Position numbers and translations under genes: made by a program. Below are positions 54,984 to 64,000 of a stretch of DNA of 64,000 bases, in pieces. Positions within the stretch are counted from its first letter, which is position 1, and each line of letters begins with the position of its first letter. The stretch is from Marinobacter zhanjiangensis (GTDB taxonomy: Bacteria > Pseudomonadota > Gammaproteobacteria > Pseudomonadales > Oleiphilaceae). The notes below the pieces were generated by a model. That model worked only from the letters and a program-made list of their open reading frames with translations, did no database searches and was not told where the DNA came from. The stretch covers positions 369,202 through 433,201 of the forward strand of contig NZ_BMXV01000005.1 of the NCBI RefSeq assembly GCF_014651935.1, given 5' to 3'.

Positions 54984-56060
54984 ATGCATAAGAAGAAGCT
55001 CAGCATTTCCCCCGCCTGGGTCTTTCGGACCGACGACGGCGAGCTGTTCGAGCCGGTTCTTTTCCGTCTGCTCGAAAGCATCCGCGATACCGGCAAACTG
55101 ACTGTCTCGGCGGAAGCGGCCGGCATTTCCTACCGGCACGCCTGGAACCTGCTTAAACGTGGTAGTGATGTCTTCGGGTTGCCACTGGTTGTCATGCACA
55201 AAGGGCAGGGCACGACTCTCTCAGCCCTTGGTGAAGAACTGCTATGGACCGATCATCGCGTAAAAGCCCGGCTCGGCCCCCAGATCGACAGCATGGCCTC
55301 AGAGCTTAATGACCAGGTGCAGCAACTGCTGGCTGGCCAACACCCGGTACTGCGTCTGCACGCCAGCCACGGTTATGCGGTAGCCCTGCTGCCCGAATTT
55401 TCCGATCAGCTTGAAATCAACCTGCAGTATCGCAACTCTGAGGAAGCACTAACGGCGCTCAACCGGGGTGAATGCGACATCGCCAGCTTTCACTTTCCCA
55501 CCTGCCCGGAACGCGCCCGGGACATCATGGCCCATTACCACCATCAGCTGGCTGGTAACCGGTACTGCCTCATACGCTTCGTCACCCGGCGGGAAGGTCT
55601 GATGATGCGAAAAGATGCGACGGTGAAAGTTCAGTCCCTTGCCGAACTGGCCAGCTCCGGACTCCGCTTCATCGGCCGGGACAGACATTCCGGCACCCGC
55701 ATCCTGTTTAACCTCCTGATGCGCAATGCCGGCCTGACGGAAGACAGCATCAACTGGTCGCCCGAGCAAGAGTTCACTCATACTGCCGTCGCGGCCTTCG
55801 TGGCCTCCGGTATGGCCGACGTTGGCTTCGGTGTGGAAGCGGCCGCCAGCCAGTTCAATCTCGATTTCGTGGAGATGGCCTGCGAGCATTACCTGCTGCT
55901 TTGCCATGAAGAGCGTCTGGAGCAGGGCGATCTGTCCAGTCTGATCGAACTGATACGTTCACAAGCCTTCGTCGACCGCATCCACCACCTCCCGGGCTAT
56001 GAGCCGGACAACCCCGGGACCGTCACTACCTTCGAGCAGTTGCTCGCCGGTAATGGCTGA
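54984..56060 (+). CDS. ModE/LysR-like regulator with substrate-binding domain (probable fds regulator)
   Basis: A 358-residue regulator. The N-terminal winged HTH (AEAAGISYRHAWNLLKRG) is of the ModE/LysR type. The rest is a periplasmic-binding-protein-like domain: QYRNSEEALTALNRGECDIA, RFIGRDRHSGTRILFNLL and HTAVAAFVASGMADVGFGVE, as in regulators that sense molybdate, formate or similar anions. It diverges from fdsGBACD with 82 bases between starts. In Ralstonia and related bacteria a regulator gene (fdsR) holds the same place. Control of the fds operon is likely; the ligand is not shown by sequence. Confidence 0.85.
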   Translation: MHKKKLSISPAWVFRTDDGELFEPVLFRLLESIRDTGKLTVSAEAAGISYRHAWNLLKRGSDVFGLPLVVMHKGQGTTLSALGEELLWTDHRVKARLGPQIDSMASELNDQVQQLLAGQHPVLRLHASHGYAVALLPEFSDQLEINLQYRNSEEALTALNRGECDIASFHFPTCPERARDIMAHYHHQLAGNRYCLIRFVTRREGLMMRKDATVKVQSLAELASSGLRFIGRDRHSGTRILFNLLMRNAGLTEDSINWSPEQEFTHTAVAAFVASGMADVGFGVEAAASQFNLDFVEMACEHYLLLCHEERLEQGDLSSLIELIRSQAFVDRIHHLPGYEPDNPGTVTTFEQLLAGNG

Positions 56061-56104
56061 ACCGGGATGTCCGGGCCTGACCACTTGACACGCCCTCGCA
56101 TGTC

Positions 56105-58492
56105 TCAGTTCGCGGTGATACCCACTTCCATGGCAATGCGCTCGCCGTCCACTGAATCGATCGCTTCGGGAGCCAGAAGACGCACTCTGTCAGCGGCGAT
56201 ACGGGTGTCCGAGGCCGGGTCGGCCAATGTGTCTTTTACCGCTGATGCGCGAGCATTGGCGATGGCTTCGAGCTCGGCCTCTGTAATGGATTGGGCGGCG
56301 ATGATCTGTTCGGCCAGGTGGTTGCGATAGGACAGGGCGTCCAGTTCCTTTTCGTCCGATGACTCACTCTGTTTTTCCGTGAAGCGTGCCTGGACCGACT
56401 CCAGGTCCGTCTCCGGGTAATGCGTGGTGAACATCTTCTCGACAATGCCCTGATTAGGTTCGGCTGTCAGGCTGGGATCCTCGGCTTCGCGCCCCGCTTC
56501 AGCCAAACGTTGCCGCAGGGTTTCGATGGCTTTCTCGCGTTGCAGAGCCGGGCCATCGAAAGTTCGGCTGACGGGGCCGGCAAGCTCAAGGACTAAAGCC
56601 GGGCGCTGCTTGAGAGCTTCGCGGAGCTTGGCAACGCGCTCGCGCTGGGGAGGGAGGAGGTCGGTGCGGCCTGCCAGAAATTCAACCTGGCCAAGTTCTT
56701 CCGAGTCAGCGCCGACGAGGTTTGCCAGAAACGCGAACGGCGCCTTGATGACCGACGTAAGCGCGCTTCCCAGTGCCTGACGGATGACCTGGTTGAAGTC
56801 GAATTCCGGATCACCGACATTCCCCGTCACCGGGAGATCGAGATCAATGACGCCCTCACTGTCCTGTAGCAGGCCTATGGCAAGGTCTAGCGGCAGATCC
56901 ATGGCATCGCTGGAGGCCATCTTTTCACCAAGTTTCAGATCACGAAGCACCAGTTTGTTGTGTCCGTCAAGTTGCTGCTCCTCGACCGTATAATCGAGAT
57001 CGAGATCCATGGTACCCCCGGCGATCTTGCGGCCAGCGAAGTCCACTGTGTAAGGGGAGTATTCCGGAATCTGAAGGTTGCGGAAGCTCAGCTGCAGATT
57101 GGTTCCACGCGTAGGTTGCCAGGCGTCGACGGCGCCATCGGCTCGCGCCAGGCCGTACTCTGCGACCTGACCCTCCAGCTTCACCCGCGCCGGCTCGGCC
57201 GAGGTGGAGCTCAGGGTCGATATTTGTCCGCTCAATGAATGGATGCTCGTTGAAAAGGGCAGTGGGAGAGAGTAATCCGCAAACTGGAGGGTGCCGTCGG
57301 TCAGTTCGATAGCCTCAATGATGATACCGAACGGCGCTGGCTCCTCGTCTGTGCGCGCGGCATCGTCATTATTCCCGGCCTCGGCCGAGGACGGCTGCGC
57401 CATGATCTGTCCGAAGTTGGTGGTCTGGTCCTCGTGGATGACTACCCGGCCGAACAGGCCGTCGACCACGATGGGGTTGGTCTCAAGCTGCCTCTCTTCA
57501 AGGCGCAGATCAAGCTGTTCGGTCTGGAGGCTTTGCCATCCGATGAGTGGTTCCTCATCGGAACCCTCGCTGATGCTCAGCTCATCAATTCCGGCGGAGC
57601 CCTGAAAGGCAAAAGGCTGCTGTGCATCTGTCTGAATCTGGCCGTTCAGATTCAGTGTGCCGCTATCGAGCCGCACCTTCGCGAACTGCCGCAGGTAGGG
57701 TGCCGCCTGCACCAGTGACAGTTCATCGATACTGGCGTTGCCTTCCAGTACGAGGCCGGGCAGAAGTTGAAGGGTACCGTCGAACGCCAGCATGCCGCCT
57801 TCCGAGAGCTGCCCGTCCAGGCGCACCGGGAAGCGCTCACCTTTCTGTAGAGTGAACTCCTTTACGGAGAGCCCGACATCCTGCAACGCCAGCGACACCC
57901 GATTCGAATCATTAGTGGCAGCAGCTGTGGCCTCCTGCAGGTTATCAGTGAAGCGCAGAACACCGTCCTCGACGTGCAGATTGTTGATGCGCAGCGCAGG
58001 CAGTGCCGCGGGTTCATCATCGGAGGGAGCCTTGTCAGACTGCTCGGGAACCAATCGGGAGAAGCGGGTTTCGCCCGAGGCGAAGCGTTCTTCCTGAACG
58101 ACAGGTTTGTCGAACCGGATTGTTTCAAAGGTCCAGGCTCTGTCGACCACGCTTGACCAGGCAAAATCGATGAACAACCGGTTCCAGCCGAGCAGCTTCC
58201 GGTTGTCGGTATCGTCAAGTTCGACCCCGTCGATCTGAAGTATCAGCGTGTACGGGTTCGTTTGTATTGCTTCTATGCGGAGTTCTCGCCCGAAGTCTTC
58301 CTCGGCGGTGGTCACGGCAAAGTAACGGATCATCCAGGGCAAGCCAAAAAAGCCCAGCAAGGTGTAAAGGATGATCAACACCAGCAGCCAGAACCGGATT
58401 CGACGGGGTGAAGCCCACCGGGTCCGCAGATAGCGGCCAAACCGGCGGAGTGAATCATTGTGTATAGCACCGCGATCATTGGAATGAGCCAT
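56105..58492 (-). CDS. DUF748 (AsmA-like) protein
   Basis: A protein of about 795 residues with a DUF748 layout. A basic N-terminal arm precedes one membrane helix (FWLLVLIILYTLLGFFGLPW), so the bulk should lie in the periplasm. A long beta-rich region follows, with repeated segments of the type LQIDGVELDD and LRINNLHVEDGVLRFTD, as in AsmA-like and bridge-type lipid-transfer proteins. Near the C-terminus is an OmpA-like stretch (RTDLLPPQRERVAKLREALK). ATG 58492 is chosen over GTG 58549; neither has a strong ribosome site. The gene stands alone, and its function in the envelope is not established. Confidence 0.8.
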   Translation of the reverse strand: MAHSNDRGAIHNDSLRRFGRYLRTRWASPRRIRFWLLVLIILYTLLGFFGLPWMIRYFAVTTAEEDFGRELRIEAIQTNPYTLILQIDGVELDDTDNRKLLGWNRLFIDFAWSSVVDRAWTFETIRFDKPVVQEERFASGETRFSRLVPEQSDKAPSDDEPAALPALRINNLHVEDGVLRFTDNLQEATAAATNDSNRVSLALQDVGLSVKEFTLQKGERFPVRLDGQLSEGGMLAFDGTLQLLPGLVLEGNASIDELSLVQAAPYLRQFAKVRLDSGTLNLNGQIQTDAQQPFAFQGSAGIDELSISEGSDEEPLIGWQSLQTEQLDLRLEERQLETNPIVVDGLFGRVVIHEDQTTNFGQIMAQPSSAEAGNNDDAARTDEEPAPFGIIIEAIELTDGTLQFADYSLPLPFSTSIHSLSGQISTLSSTSAEPARVKLEGQVAEYGLARADGAVDAWQPTRGTNLQLSFRNLQIPEYSPYTVDFAGRKIAGGTMDLDLDYTVEEQQLDGHNKLVLRDLKLGEKMASSDAMDLPLDLAIGLLQDSEGVIDLDLPVTGNVGDPEFDFNQVIRQALGSALTSVIKAPFAFLANLVGADSEELGQVEFLAGRTDLLPPQRERVAKLREALKQRPALVLELAGPVSRTFDGPALQREKAIETLRQRLAEAGREAEDPSLTAEPNQGIVEKMFTTHYPETDLESVQARFTEKQSESSDEKELDALSYRNHLAEQIIAAQSITEAELEAIANARASAVKDTLADPASDTRIAADRVRLLAPEAIDSVDGERIAMEVGITAN

Positions 58493-58684
58493 GATGTACA
58501 GTGTAGACACGCCTTTGCTCAACGTCACTGAGCCGGTGGCCTGAAACACTTGACCACTACAGTTCCGTCAGCGAATGAGCTAACCGGAAAAGCAGCGTAA
58601 CGACATGATCTTGACGGAAGGATTTCGAGGCGACACTGTAAACAGTCAATGAACCTCGCGTTCCTTTTGATCAGGAGAGCTCTG

Positions 58685-60436
58685 ATGGAGAATCGCATAC
58701 CGCGAACAACGAGCTTCCACGTGACCAGCCTGGAAGAGCTGGCGCCGATGGCAGACTACTCGCTGATGGATAATCTGAACTGTGATCCTGATTCAGATCC
58801 GGACGGCGTTGACCACATGCCGAGGCAGGTCTTCACCGGGCATTATGTGCCAGTCAGGCCAACGCCAATCGAAGCCCCTGAATACGTCGCCCACAGCGAA
58901 GGTCTGTTCAGCGAATTGGGCTTTGCTGACAGCCTGGCTCAGTCCACTGACTTTATCCGGATGTTCTCCGGAGACCTTGAACAGGTTCCAGAGCCGATGC
59001 GCAAGGTTGGTTGGGCGTGTGGCTATGCGCTGTCCATCTACGGGACCGAATTCACCCAGCAGTGCCCGTTTCAGACCGGCAATGGCTACGGTGATGGGCG
59101 TGCAATTTCGGTACTCGAAGGTGTTTTCAACGGTCGACGCCGGGAGATGCAGTTAAAGGGCGCCGGCCGGACACCCTACTGCCGCGGCGCCGACGGCCGG
59201 GCTGTGCTCAGATCAAGCGTTCGCGAGTTTCTGGCACAGGAACACATGCACGCGCTGGGCGTGCCCACCTCCCGATCCCTGAGCCTTTACGTATCGAAAA
59301 CGGAAAAAGTCTGGCGGCCCTGGTATTCCGAGGGTTCCCGCATGAGGGAACCGGACCAGATGATTGCAGAGCCAGTCGCGATTTCCACCCGGGTTGCACC
59401 GTCATTCATCCGGGTGGGCCAGCTCGAACTCTTCAGTCGTCGTGCCAGGAGGCAGGAACATCCCGCAGCGATGGAGGAGCTTGAGCAGCTCGTGCTCCAT
59501 CTGATTGATCGGGAGTACGCTGATGTCATTGATCAATCACTCGATATGCCCACGAAAGTCGTGATGCTGGCACGTGAGTTTCGTGGCCGTCTTGCTTCCC
59601 TGGTTGCGAACTGGATCCGGGTCGGTTATTGCCAGGGCAATTTTAACAGTGACAACTGCGCCGCTGGCGGCTTCACACTGGATTATGGTCCCTTCGGGTT
59701 CTGTGAAGTGTTTGATCCCCATTACCAGCCATGGACCGGTGGAGGCCGTCACTTCTCCTTCCTGAACCAGCCCGGGGCCGCCGAACAGAACTTCAGGATG
59801 TTCTGTTCGGCCCTGCAGCCTCAGCTGAGCGCCCATCAGAAGGAGCTGGCGCAACTCCGGGAGGTTGAAAGAGGTTTTCCGGAGGTGATGCAGGCGGAAT
59901 TGGAAAAGATGTGGGCAGCGAAGCTGGGGCTTGATGCCTTTGACGCAGGGCTCTTCAGGGAGCTTATGGCGTTGATGACGCAAACGCCTGTGGATTACAC
60001 GGTCTTTTTCCGGGAGCTGTCGTCGATACCTGACGACATTGAGCCACTCAAGAAGAGCTTTTACAGGCCAGTGGGCGAAGGAGGGGCGGTCGATTCAGTC
60101 GCGCTGTTCGAGCGCTGGTCACAATGGCTCACTGAGTGGAAATCACGTACCGGGCTCGCCATGGATGGCGCGAATGGCAACGGGTCCCCCCAACGCGCGA
60201 AGCTCTCCAGGAAAATGAAACTCGTCAATCCAAAATACACAATGCGGGAGTGGTTGGTGGTACCTGCCTATCAGCAGGCCGCGGAGGGTGAATACCTGCC
60301 ACTCAGGGCACTGCAGGGCGTATTGACGCAACCATACGCCGAACAATCAGAAAAGAGCGAGGAGCAATACTACAGACTGAAGCCGCCAGAGTTGTTCAAT
60401 CTCGGTGGGTTTTCCTATTACAGCTGCTCGTCCTGA
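58685..60436 (+). CDS. selO: SelO-family protein adenylyltransferase (divergent)
   Basis: A 583-residue SelO/YdiU pseudokinase, a family shown to transfer AMP to Ser, Thr or Tyr of redox proteins. Marks are [54 protein letters not shown], the metal residues in [11 protein letters not shown] and [12 protein letters not shown], and a C-terminal SCSS that matches the Sec/Cys tail of SelO. It is about 100 residues longer than E. coli SelO, and the usual GHQFG segment is replaced by [23 protein letters not shown] 58685 has AGGAG seven bases upstream. Neighbours give no clue to its targets. Confidence 0.85.
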   Translation: MENRIPRTTSFHVTSLEELAPMADYSLMDNLNCDPDSDPDGVDHMPRQVFTGHYVPVRPTPIEAPEYVAHSEGLFSELGFADSLAQSTDFIRMFSGDLEQVPEPMRKVGWACGYALSIYGTEFTQQCPFQTGNGYGDGRAISVLEGVFNGRRREMQLKGAGRTPYCRGADGRAVLRSSVREFLAQEHMHALGVPTSRSLSLYVSKTEKVWRPWYSEGSRMREPDQMIAEPVAISTRVAPSFIRVGQLELFSRRARRQEHPAAMEELEQLVLHLIDREYADVIDQSLDMPTKVVMLAREFRGRLASLVANWIRVGYCQGNFNSDNCAAGGFTLDYGPFGFCEVFDPHYQPWTGGGRHFSFLNQPGAAEQNFRMFCSALQPQLSAHQKELAQLREVERGFPEVMQAELEKMWAAKLGLDAFDAGLFRELMALMTQTPVDYTVFFRELSSIPDDIEPLKKSFYRPVGEGGAVDSVALFERWSQWLTEWKSRTGLAMDGANGNGSPQRAKLSRKMKLVNPKYTMREWLVVPAYQQAAEGEYLPLRALQGVLTQPYAEQSEKSEEQYYRLKPPELFNLGGFSYYSCSS

Positions 60437-60475
60437 CCTTGATTACGAGGAAAACCTCCCAGTTACAGTCCAGAA

Positions 60476-62200
60476 TCAACCGGGGCTGGAAATCATCACC
60501 TGATTTTTGCCAGCCAACTTGGCCCGATAGAGTGCGTTATCCGCTTTTTTTACCAGTTCGAAACCACTATCAATCTCGCTGCCCGGTTCGCGCACTGCTA
60601 CCCCGACACTGGTAGTAACTCTGTGCCAAGGGGAGTCTTCGTGCAGAATGTCCAGGTCCGATATTGCAAAACATAAGCTTTCGGCAATAGTCATGGCTTT
60701 GTCATGAGAGGTGTCCTGGAGGACGACGATGAATTCCTCCCCACCGTAGCGTGCCGCCAAATCATCTCCACGACGCAGGTGCTTTTGCAAGGAGCGAGCT
60801 ACATCGCGCAAACACTGATCACCTGCCTGGTGCCCGTAGCGATCATTGAACGACTTGAAATAATCGATATCCAGCATGACGACTGCCAGACTTAACCCAT
60901 TGCGCAGCGCTGTCGACCATTCCCGATCGAGAATTTCCTCAAAGTAACGCCGGTTGGCCAGGCCAGTGAGGCCGTCAGTACGGGACAATTGTTGTAGCTT
61001 GCGGTTAGCCCCTTCCAGTTCCTGCGTGCGCTCCTTTACCCTCTCCTCCAGTGCTTCACTGATTTCCCGGTACCTGACGAGAAGGCGCTCGGTCTCCTCA
61101 TTTTTCTCCCGGAACACCTCAGCCGCACCAGATAGTTCCTGGAGCTCGGGCCCAAGCTCCGGGGGCGACATGACAGAGATCGTCTCGCCTCTCGCGAGTC
61201 GGCGGAAAGTGACGGCCAGATTTTCGATAGGCGTTGCGATGCTTCGACCGATTGCATAAGAGAGGCCAATGATCAGTAGCAACATGAAGGCGCTGCTGGC
61301 TAGAGCTAATACGAACACCTGCCAGATGGTGTCGGCTACATCTCTCTCGATCAGACCCATTTCGAGGCGGAGCTCCTCGGAAAGCCGATCAGACTGATAC
61401 AGAATTTCATGGGTTTCTGCTGCCATTACCACGTTGACCAAGAAGAGATAGCCACGGGTCCGCTGCACGGCTTCCAGTATTGCCTCCTGGTAGGCGCGCA
61501 CCGATTCATCCATACGAGGAAGCAAAGGCAGCAAGGCCTCATCCCGGTGCAGCTCCGCCAGCTGCCGAATTAGCGCCCGAGATTGGTGGATATTGCTCCT
61601 GATAGCCCGAATCAGCGAATTGTCGAGGGAGTCGAAATATTGATGAGTAAGTCGTTGGACTTGCAATACAGAATTACGAAGGCGTTCCACCAAAGCAACC
61701 GATTCCGGATCCGATCCCGGAATTCTTGCCGCGAACTCATCCACCAGAGCTTCGTGCTCTACCGCCCGGGTTCGGATCGTCTCGTTGATCAGCCGGCTCT
61801 GTCGGTTACGTTGAGTCTTCACCTCTGAGAACGCCTGCTGAAAGCTGTTCAGATGCGTGGTCATGATACCGGCCCGCTCGATGACCGACTCGCTGGCATC
61901 GGCTTCAAGTCTGGACAGCAAAACTCTCGCCTGCTTGAACACCAGATCGGCTTGATCCGATGAGAAGCTTTCGCCCTCCTGAACAAACTCCTCCGACAGT
62001 CGTTGCAGATCAACCATTCTGGTGGACAGATCCCGACCTAACTCTACCCGCTCGCTGAAAACAGTGAACCGGCGGAAGTCTGAATAGATGTTGTTTATTG
62101 CCAGGCCCATGGCAAGAGCCACGCCCGCCCCAATCAGACCGATCACCAGAAAACCGGCAAAGATCCGTTTCTTCAGGCGCCACCGGGAGAATCCGATCAT
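60476..62200 (-). CDS. Membrane diguanylate cyclase with periplasmic sensor and HAMP
   Basis: A 574-residue sensor cyclase. A first membrane helix (IFAGFLVIGLIGAGVALAMG) is followed by about 240 residues of helical periplasmic domain, a second helix (FVLALASSAFMLLLIIGL), HAMP, a coiled-coil (LEERVKERTQELEGANRKLQ) and GGDEF. The motif is GGEEF at residues 486-490, with the RGDD inhibitory site before it, so cyclase activity is likely. ATG 62200 overlaps the stop of the binding-protein gene (ATGA); an ATG at 62221 is also possible. The coupling suggests that the periplasmic binding protein controls the cyclase. Confidence 0.88.
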   Translation of the reverse strand: MIGFSRWRLKKRIFAGFLVIGLIGAGVALAMGLAINNIYSDFRRFTVFSERVELGRDLSTRMVDLQRLSEEFVQEGESFSSDQADLVFKQARVLLSRLEADASESVIERAGIMTTHLNSFQQAFSEVKTQRNRQSRLINETIRTRAVEHEALVDEFAARIPGSDPESVALVERLRNSVLQVQRLTHQYFDSLDNSLIRAIRSNIHQSRALIRQLAELHRDEALLPLLPRMDESVRAYQEAILEAVQRTRGYLFLVNVVMAAETHEILYQSDRLSEELRLEMGLIERDVADTIWQVFVLALASSAFMLLLIIGLSYAIGRSIATPIENLAVTFRRLARGETISVMSPPELGPELQELSGAAEVFREKNEETERLLVRYREISEALEERVKERTQELEGANRKLQQLSRTDGLTGLANRRYFEEILDREWSTALRNGLSLAVVMLDIDYFKSFNDRYGHQAGDQCLRDVARSLQKHLRRGDDLAARYGGEEFIVVLQDTSHDKAMTIAESLCFAISDLDILHEDSPWHRVTTSVGVAVREPGSEIDSGFELVKKADNALYRAKLAGKNQVMISSPG

Positions 62201-63453
62201 GCCAGCAATAGATCCTTCCATTTGGTCAGCGTGTATTCATAGGTATCCATGACCGTATTCCAGACCGCAACATTCTCGAATCTCTTGATGTAACTACCTC
62301 CGCGACGGACTTCCCCGGGAACCGCCACAATATTGCCGTCGGTTCCGGTCATGGGGCTTTCAGCAGGCTTGCCTTCGTACCAGAAGTCCCACTCTTCAGA
62401 GCTCATGTACTGTCGGGACCGCTGGGCATTGGAAATATAATAGCCCTGCCTCGCAATAAATGCCCCGGGCCACCCCGACAACCACCAGTTCATGAAGGCG
62501 TAAGCCGCCTCCTTTCGTTCTTCGTCAATCGCTGACGACAGGCACATAACCCCATACCAGGCTCGATAGCCTTCCTTCGGGGCGGCATAGGCACAGGGAA
62601 TACCCATGCCTCGCAACCGGGTAGCTGCAGGCGAAAACATGCTTTCGATATCAACATCGCCTCTTGCCATCAGGTCCACGGAATGAGGAACGGACGACCA
62701 GAAGCCACGAAAGTGGCCCTGACGTTTGTAGTCGATGAGGATCTCGAAAAGTTGATCGACTTCCTGCCGGCTCATGTGGCCGATATCGTCAAAACGGATG
62801 AGCCCCCGAGCCTGAGCGGCCAGAGCAAGATCGAACAAGCCTATACTTGGTGCGTTTACAATCGCCACCCGGCCACGATGTTTGGGATCTAAAAGCCATC
62901 CCCAGCTTTCCGTGTCGTAGGGAATGCCTTCATTAACGGCGTCTGAGCGATACCCGAAGGAATCGACGTTATGAGCGTATGGCAGGAAGCTAATCATGCC
63001 AGAGGGTTCGGGGCCCAGAGTCCCATTAGGCTGAATATGAAGCAACCGGTGAGGCGCATCCCCATGACCAACCTGGGCTTCAGGGGATATTCGCCCCGAC
63101 TTGGGCAGATCGTTAATTTCGTCCCAGTACGTCAGTCGTCGGGTTTCGATGGGTTGGATGGCATTGGCCTGCCAAAGAACACGAATACTGTTCGACCACT
63201 GCTCGTAGAGGTCGAAGGAACCGGGGTCTGTGGCGGCTTTAAGCAGGACTTCGGCACTTCCACCCGGATAGAATTCGATGTTTATGCCTAAATCCTGCTC
63301 TGCACGTCGCCGTATAGGTTCCTGCAGGGTGACATGGGTGCCGACTACACGCAGTGTGGGCTTGCGGTTTACAGCCTGCACGATGGCCGGGAAACCAGCT
63401 TTACTTAACAGGAGACCGGCACCGCCAGCCTTCAGTACATCTCGACGCTTCAC
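62197..63453 (-). CDS. PotD-like periplasmic substrate-binding protein, probable Tat export
   Basis: A 418-residue extracellular solute-binding protein of the PotD/Fe3+ type. The N-terminus MKRRDVLKAGGAGLLL is a twin-arginine-like signal ending near FPAIVQA. SMISFLPYAHNVDSFG-like GMISFLPYAHNVDSFGYR, SWGWLLDPKHRGRVAIVN and AYAFMNWWLSGWPGAF follow the spermidine/putrescine-binding pattern. The GTG start has AGGAAA eight bases upstream. No ABC permease or ATPase gene lies beside it; instead the next gene is a membrane diguanylate cyclase with a four-base overlap. It is therefore more likely a sensor subunit than a transporter part. The ligand is unknown. Confidence 0.85.
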   Translation of the reverse strand: MKRRDVLKAGGAGLLLSKAGFPAIVQAVNRKPTLRVVGTHVTLQEPIRRRAEQDLGINIEFYPGGSAEVLLKAATDPGSFDLYEQWSNSIRVLWQANAIQPIETRRLTYWDEINDLPKSGRISPEAQVGHGDAPHRLLHIQPNGTLGPEPSGMISFLPYAHNVDSFGYRSDAVNEGIPYDTESWGWLLDPKHRGRVAIVNAPSIGLFDLALAAQARGLIRFDDIGHMSRQEVDQLFEILIDYKRQGHFRGFWSSVPHSVDLMARGDVDIESMFSPAATRLRGMGIPCAYAAPKEGYRAWYGVMCLSSAIDEERKEAAYAFMNWWLSGWPGAFIARQGYYISNAQRSRQYMSSEEWDFWYEGKPAESPMTGTDGNIVAVPGEVRRGGSYIKRFENVAVWNTVMDTYEYTLTKWKDLLLA

Positions 63454-63636
63454 CGGGACAATTTCCTGTAGCCAGGACTCCGGAACCCTGCCTTAAATAG
63501 CAGGAATCAGCCTTGGGATGAGCATCACTGCTGATATCTCAAGGTCATCGATATTTCATCACATCAAAGGGGCTAAGTCTCCCCAACCAGTCGGATTGCA
63601 AACGTAGAGGCTAACGGGTTCTACCCCGGGATTAGC

Positions 63637-63855
63637 TCAGGTAATGAATCGGGCATAGATACCTCCTGAGGGGATCCAGTCAGCTCCTGCATCAAGCCAT
63701 TGTCTGAATGACTCCGGATCTTGCCATGAAGACCAGATAAAACGGCTCCGCTCGCCGGCAATAGGATTGAACTTGTGGCCGGCCCAGCCACTCCAATTCC
63801 TTCCCCCCCCATATTGACGCCAGTCAAGACAGAGCTCACATGAATGATTACCCAA
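63637..63855 (-). CDS. Possible small Trp-rich protein or gene remnant
   Basis: A 72-codon frame with a protein-like, Trp- and Gly-rich sequence (CELCLDWRQYGGGRNW, WSSWQDPESFRQWLDAGADW). The only start is a TTG without a good ribosome site, and a stop lies five codons upstream. A C-x-x-C pair is present. It could be a remnant cut by the rearrangement suggested by the repeats to its right. I do not recognise the family. Confidence 0.2.
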   Translation of the reverse strand: MGNHSCELCLDWRQYGGGRNWSGWAGHKFNPIAGERSRFIWSSWQDPESFRQWLDAGADWIPSGGIYARFIT

Positions 63856-63883
63856 AATAGGTGCTTGTCAGGTCCCACTGAAC

Positions 63884-64000
63884 GGGCTAATCACTAGCCC
63901 GGATTTCTCACTGGGGATAAAAGAAAGCGGCTGAAAGTGCTATGGTTTCAAGAGCCTAACCAATCCACCAAGCACCAACAGCCGCTTCCAAAATGGTACC
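63884..64000 (+). mobile_element. Possible insertion-sequence end (runs off window)
   Basis: GGGCTA and TAGCCC (63884-63889, 63895-63900) form a dyad, and AAGCGGCTG (63925-63933) pairs with CAGCCGCTT (63979-63987). An ATG at 63993 just inside the window end could begin a transposase. The layout resembles the left end of an IS1380-like element, but only about 100 bases are visible. Confidence 0.25.

Larger units (their letters stand above)
63454..64000. other. Terminal region without a clear gene
   Basis: A 547-base stretch. CCTGC/GCAGG (63487-63491 and 63500-63504) forms a small hairpin in the leader of the binding-protein gene. A weak minus-strand ORF (63637-63855) and a possible insertion-sequence edge near 63884 follow. 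Nothing else is supported. Confidence 0.6.

Noticed and set aside
1..64000. CRISPR arrays, tRNA and rRNA genes
   Set aside because: No regularly spaced repeats, cloverleaf-like sequence or rRNA segments were noticed in any gap; coding genes fill almost all the window.

Overview
The window is GC-rich DNA from a gammaproteobacterium. The gene content (complete glycogen/trehalose set, soluble NAD-linked formate dehydrogenase, betaine-type one-carbon catabolism, several c-di-GMP proteins) fits a marine heterotroph of the Marinobacter type. That placement is inferred from gene content and protein style, not from a marker gene. No rRNA, tRNA or CRISPR array was seen.

Region 1 (1-38.3 kb) is a very large storage-carbon and trehalose island. 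It starts with the end of phosphoenolpyruvate synthase and a D-lactate-type dehydrogenase. Next come a GH65 disaccharide phosphorylase and a beta-phosphoglucomutase/trehalose-phosphatase fusion, then a P-type cation ATPase, a PfkB kinase and an unknown gene. A forward run follows: malQ, a DUF2934 gene, glgE, a treS-maltokinase fusion and glgB. It converges on glgP and glgA, which read the other way. After a small heat shock protein, a PilZ protein, an SDR and a GGDEF-EAL protein come glgC, a single-chain TreZ-TreY fusion and glgX. Together these encode the ADP-glucose route (GlgC, GlgA, GlgB), the maltose-1-phosphate route (TreS-Mak, GlgE, GlgB), glucan breakdown (GlgP, GlgX, MalQ), trehalose made from glucan (TreZY), and probable trehalose phosphorolysis (GH65 plus beta-PGM).

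Region 2 (38.4-56.1 kb) is a one-carbon/osmolyte catabolism island. A second PilZ gene lies beside a DmdA-like GcvT-family demethylase, a MetF-like reductase and formate-THF ligase, which form one operon. These are followed by a GbdR/GlxA-type AraC regulator, L-serine dehydratase, a dimethylglycine/sarcosine dehydrogenase-like flavoprotein, and the complete fdsGBACD formate dehydrogenase operon with a divergent regulator. The likely flow is methyl group to 5-methyl-THF to methylene-THF to formyl-THF to formate plus ATP to CO2 plus NADH, with glycine/serine going to pyruvate. The demethylase operon and the flavoprotein gene, 9.6 kb apart on opposite strands, share a 66-bp promoter block with identical spacing. 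It contains a 21-bp-spaced direct repeat and is the strongest new signal in the window.

Region 3 (56.1-64 kb) has a DUF748/AsmA-like protein, a divergent SelO AMPylase, and a two-gene sensor unit in which a PotD-like periplasmic binding protein overlaps a membrane diguanylate cyclase. The last 550 bases lack a clear gene and may hold the edge of an insertion sequence.
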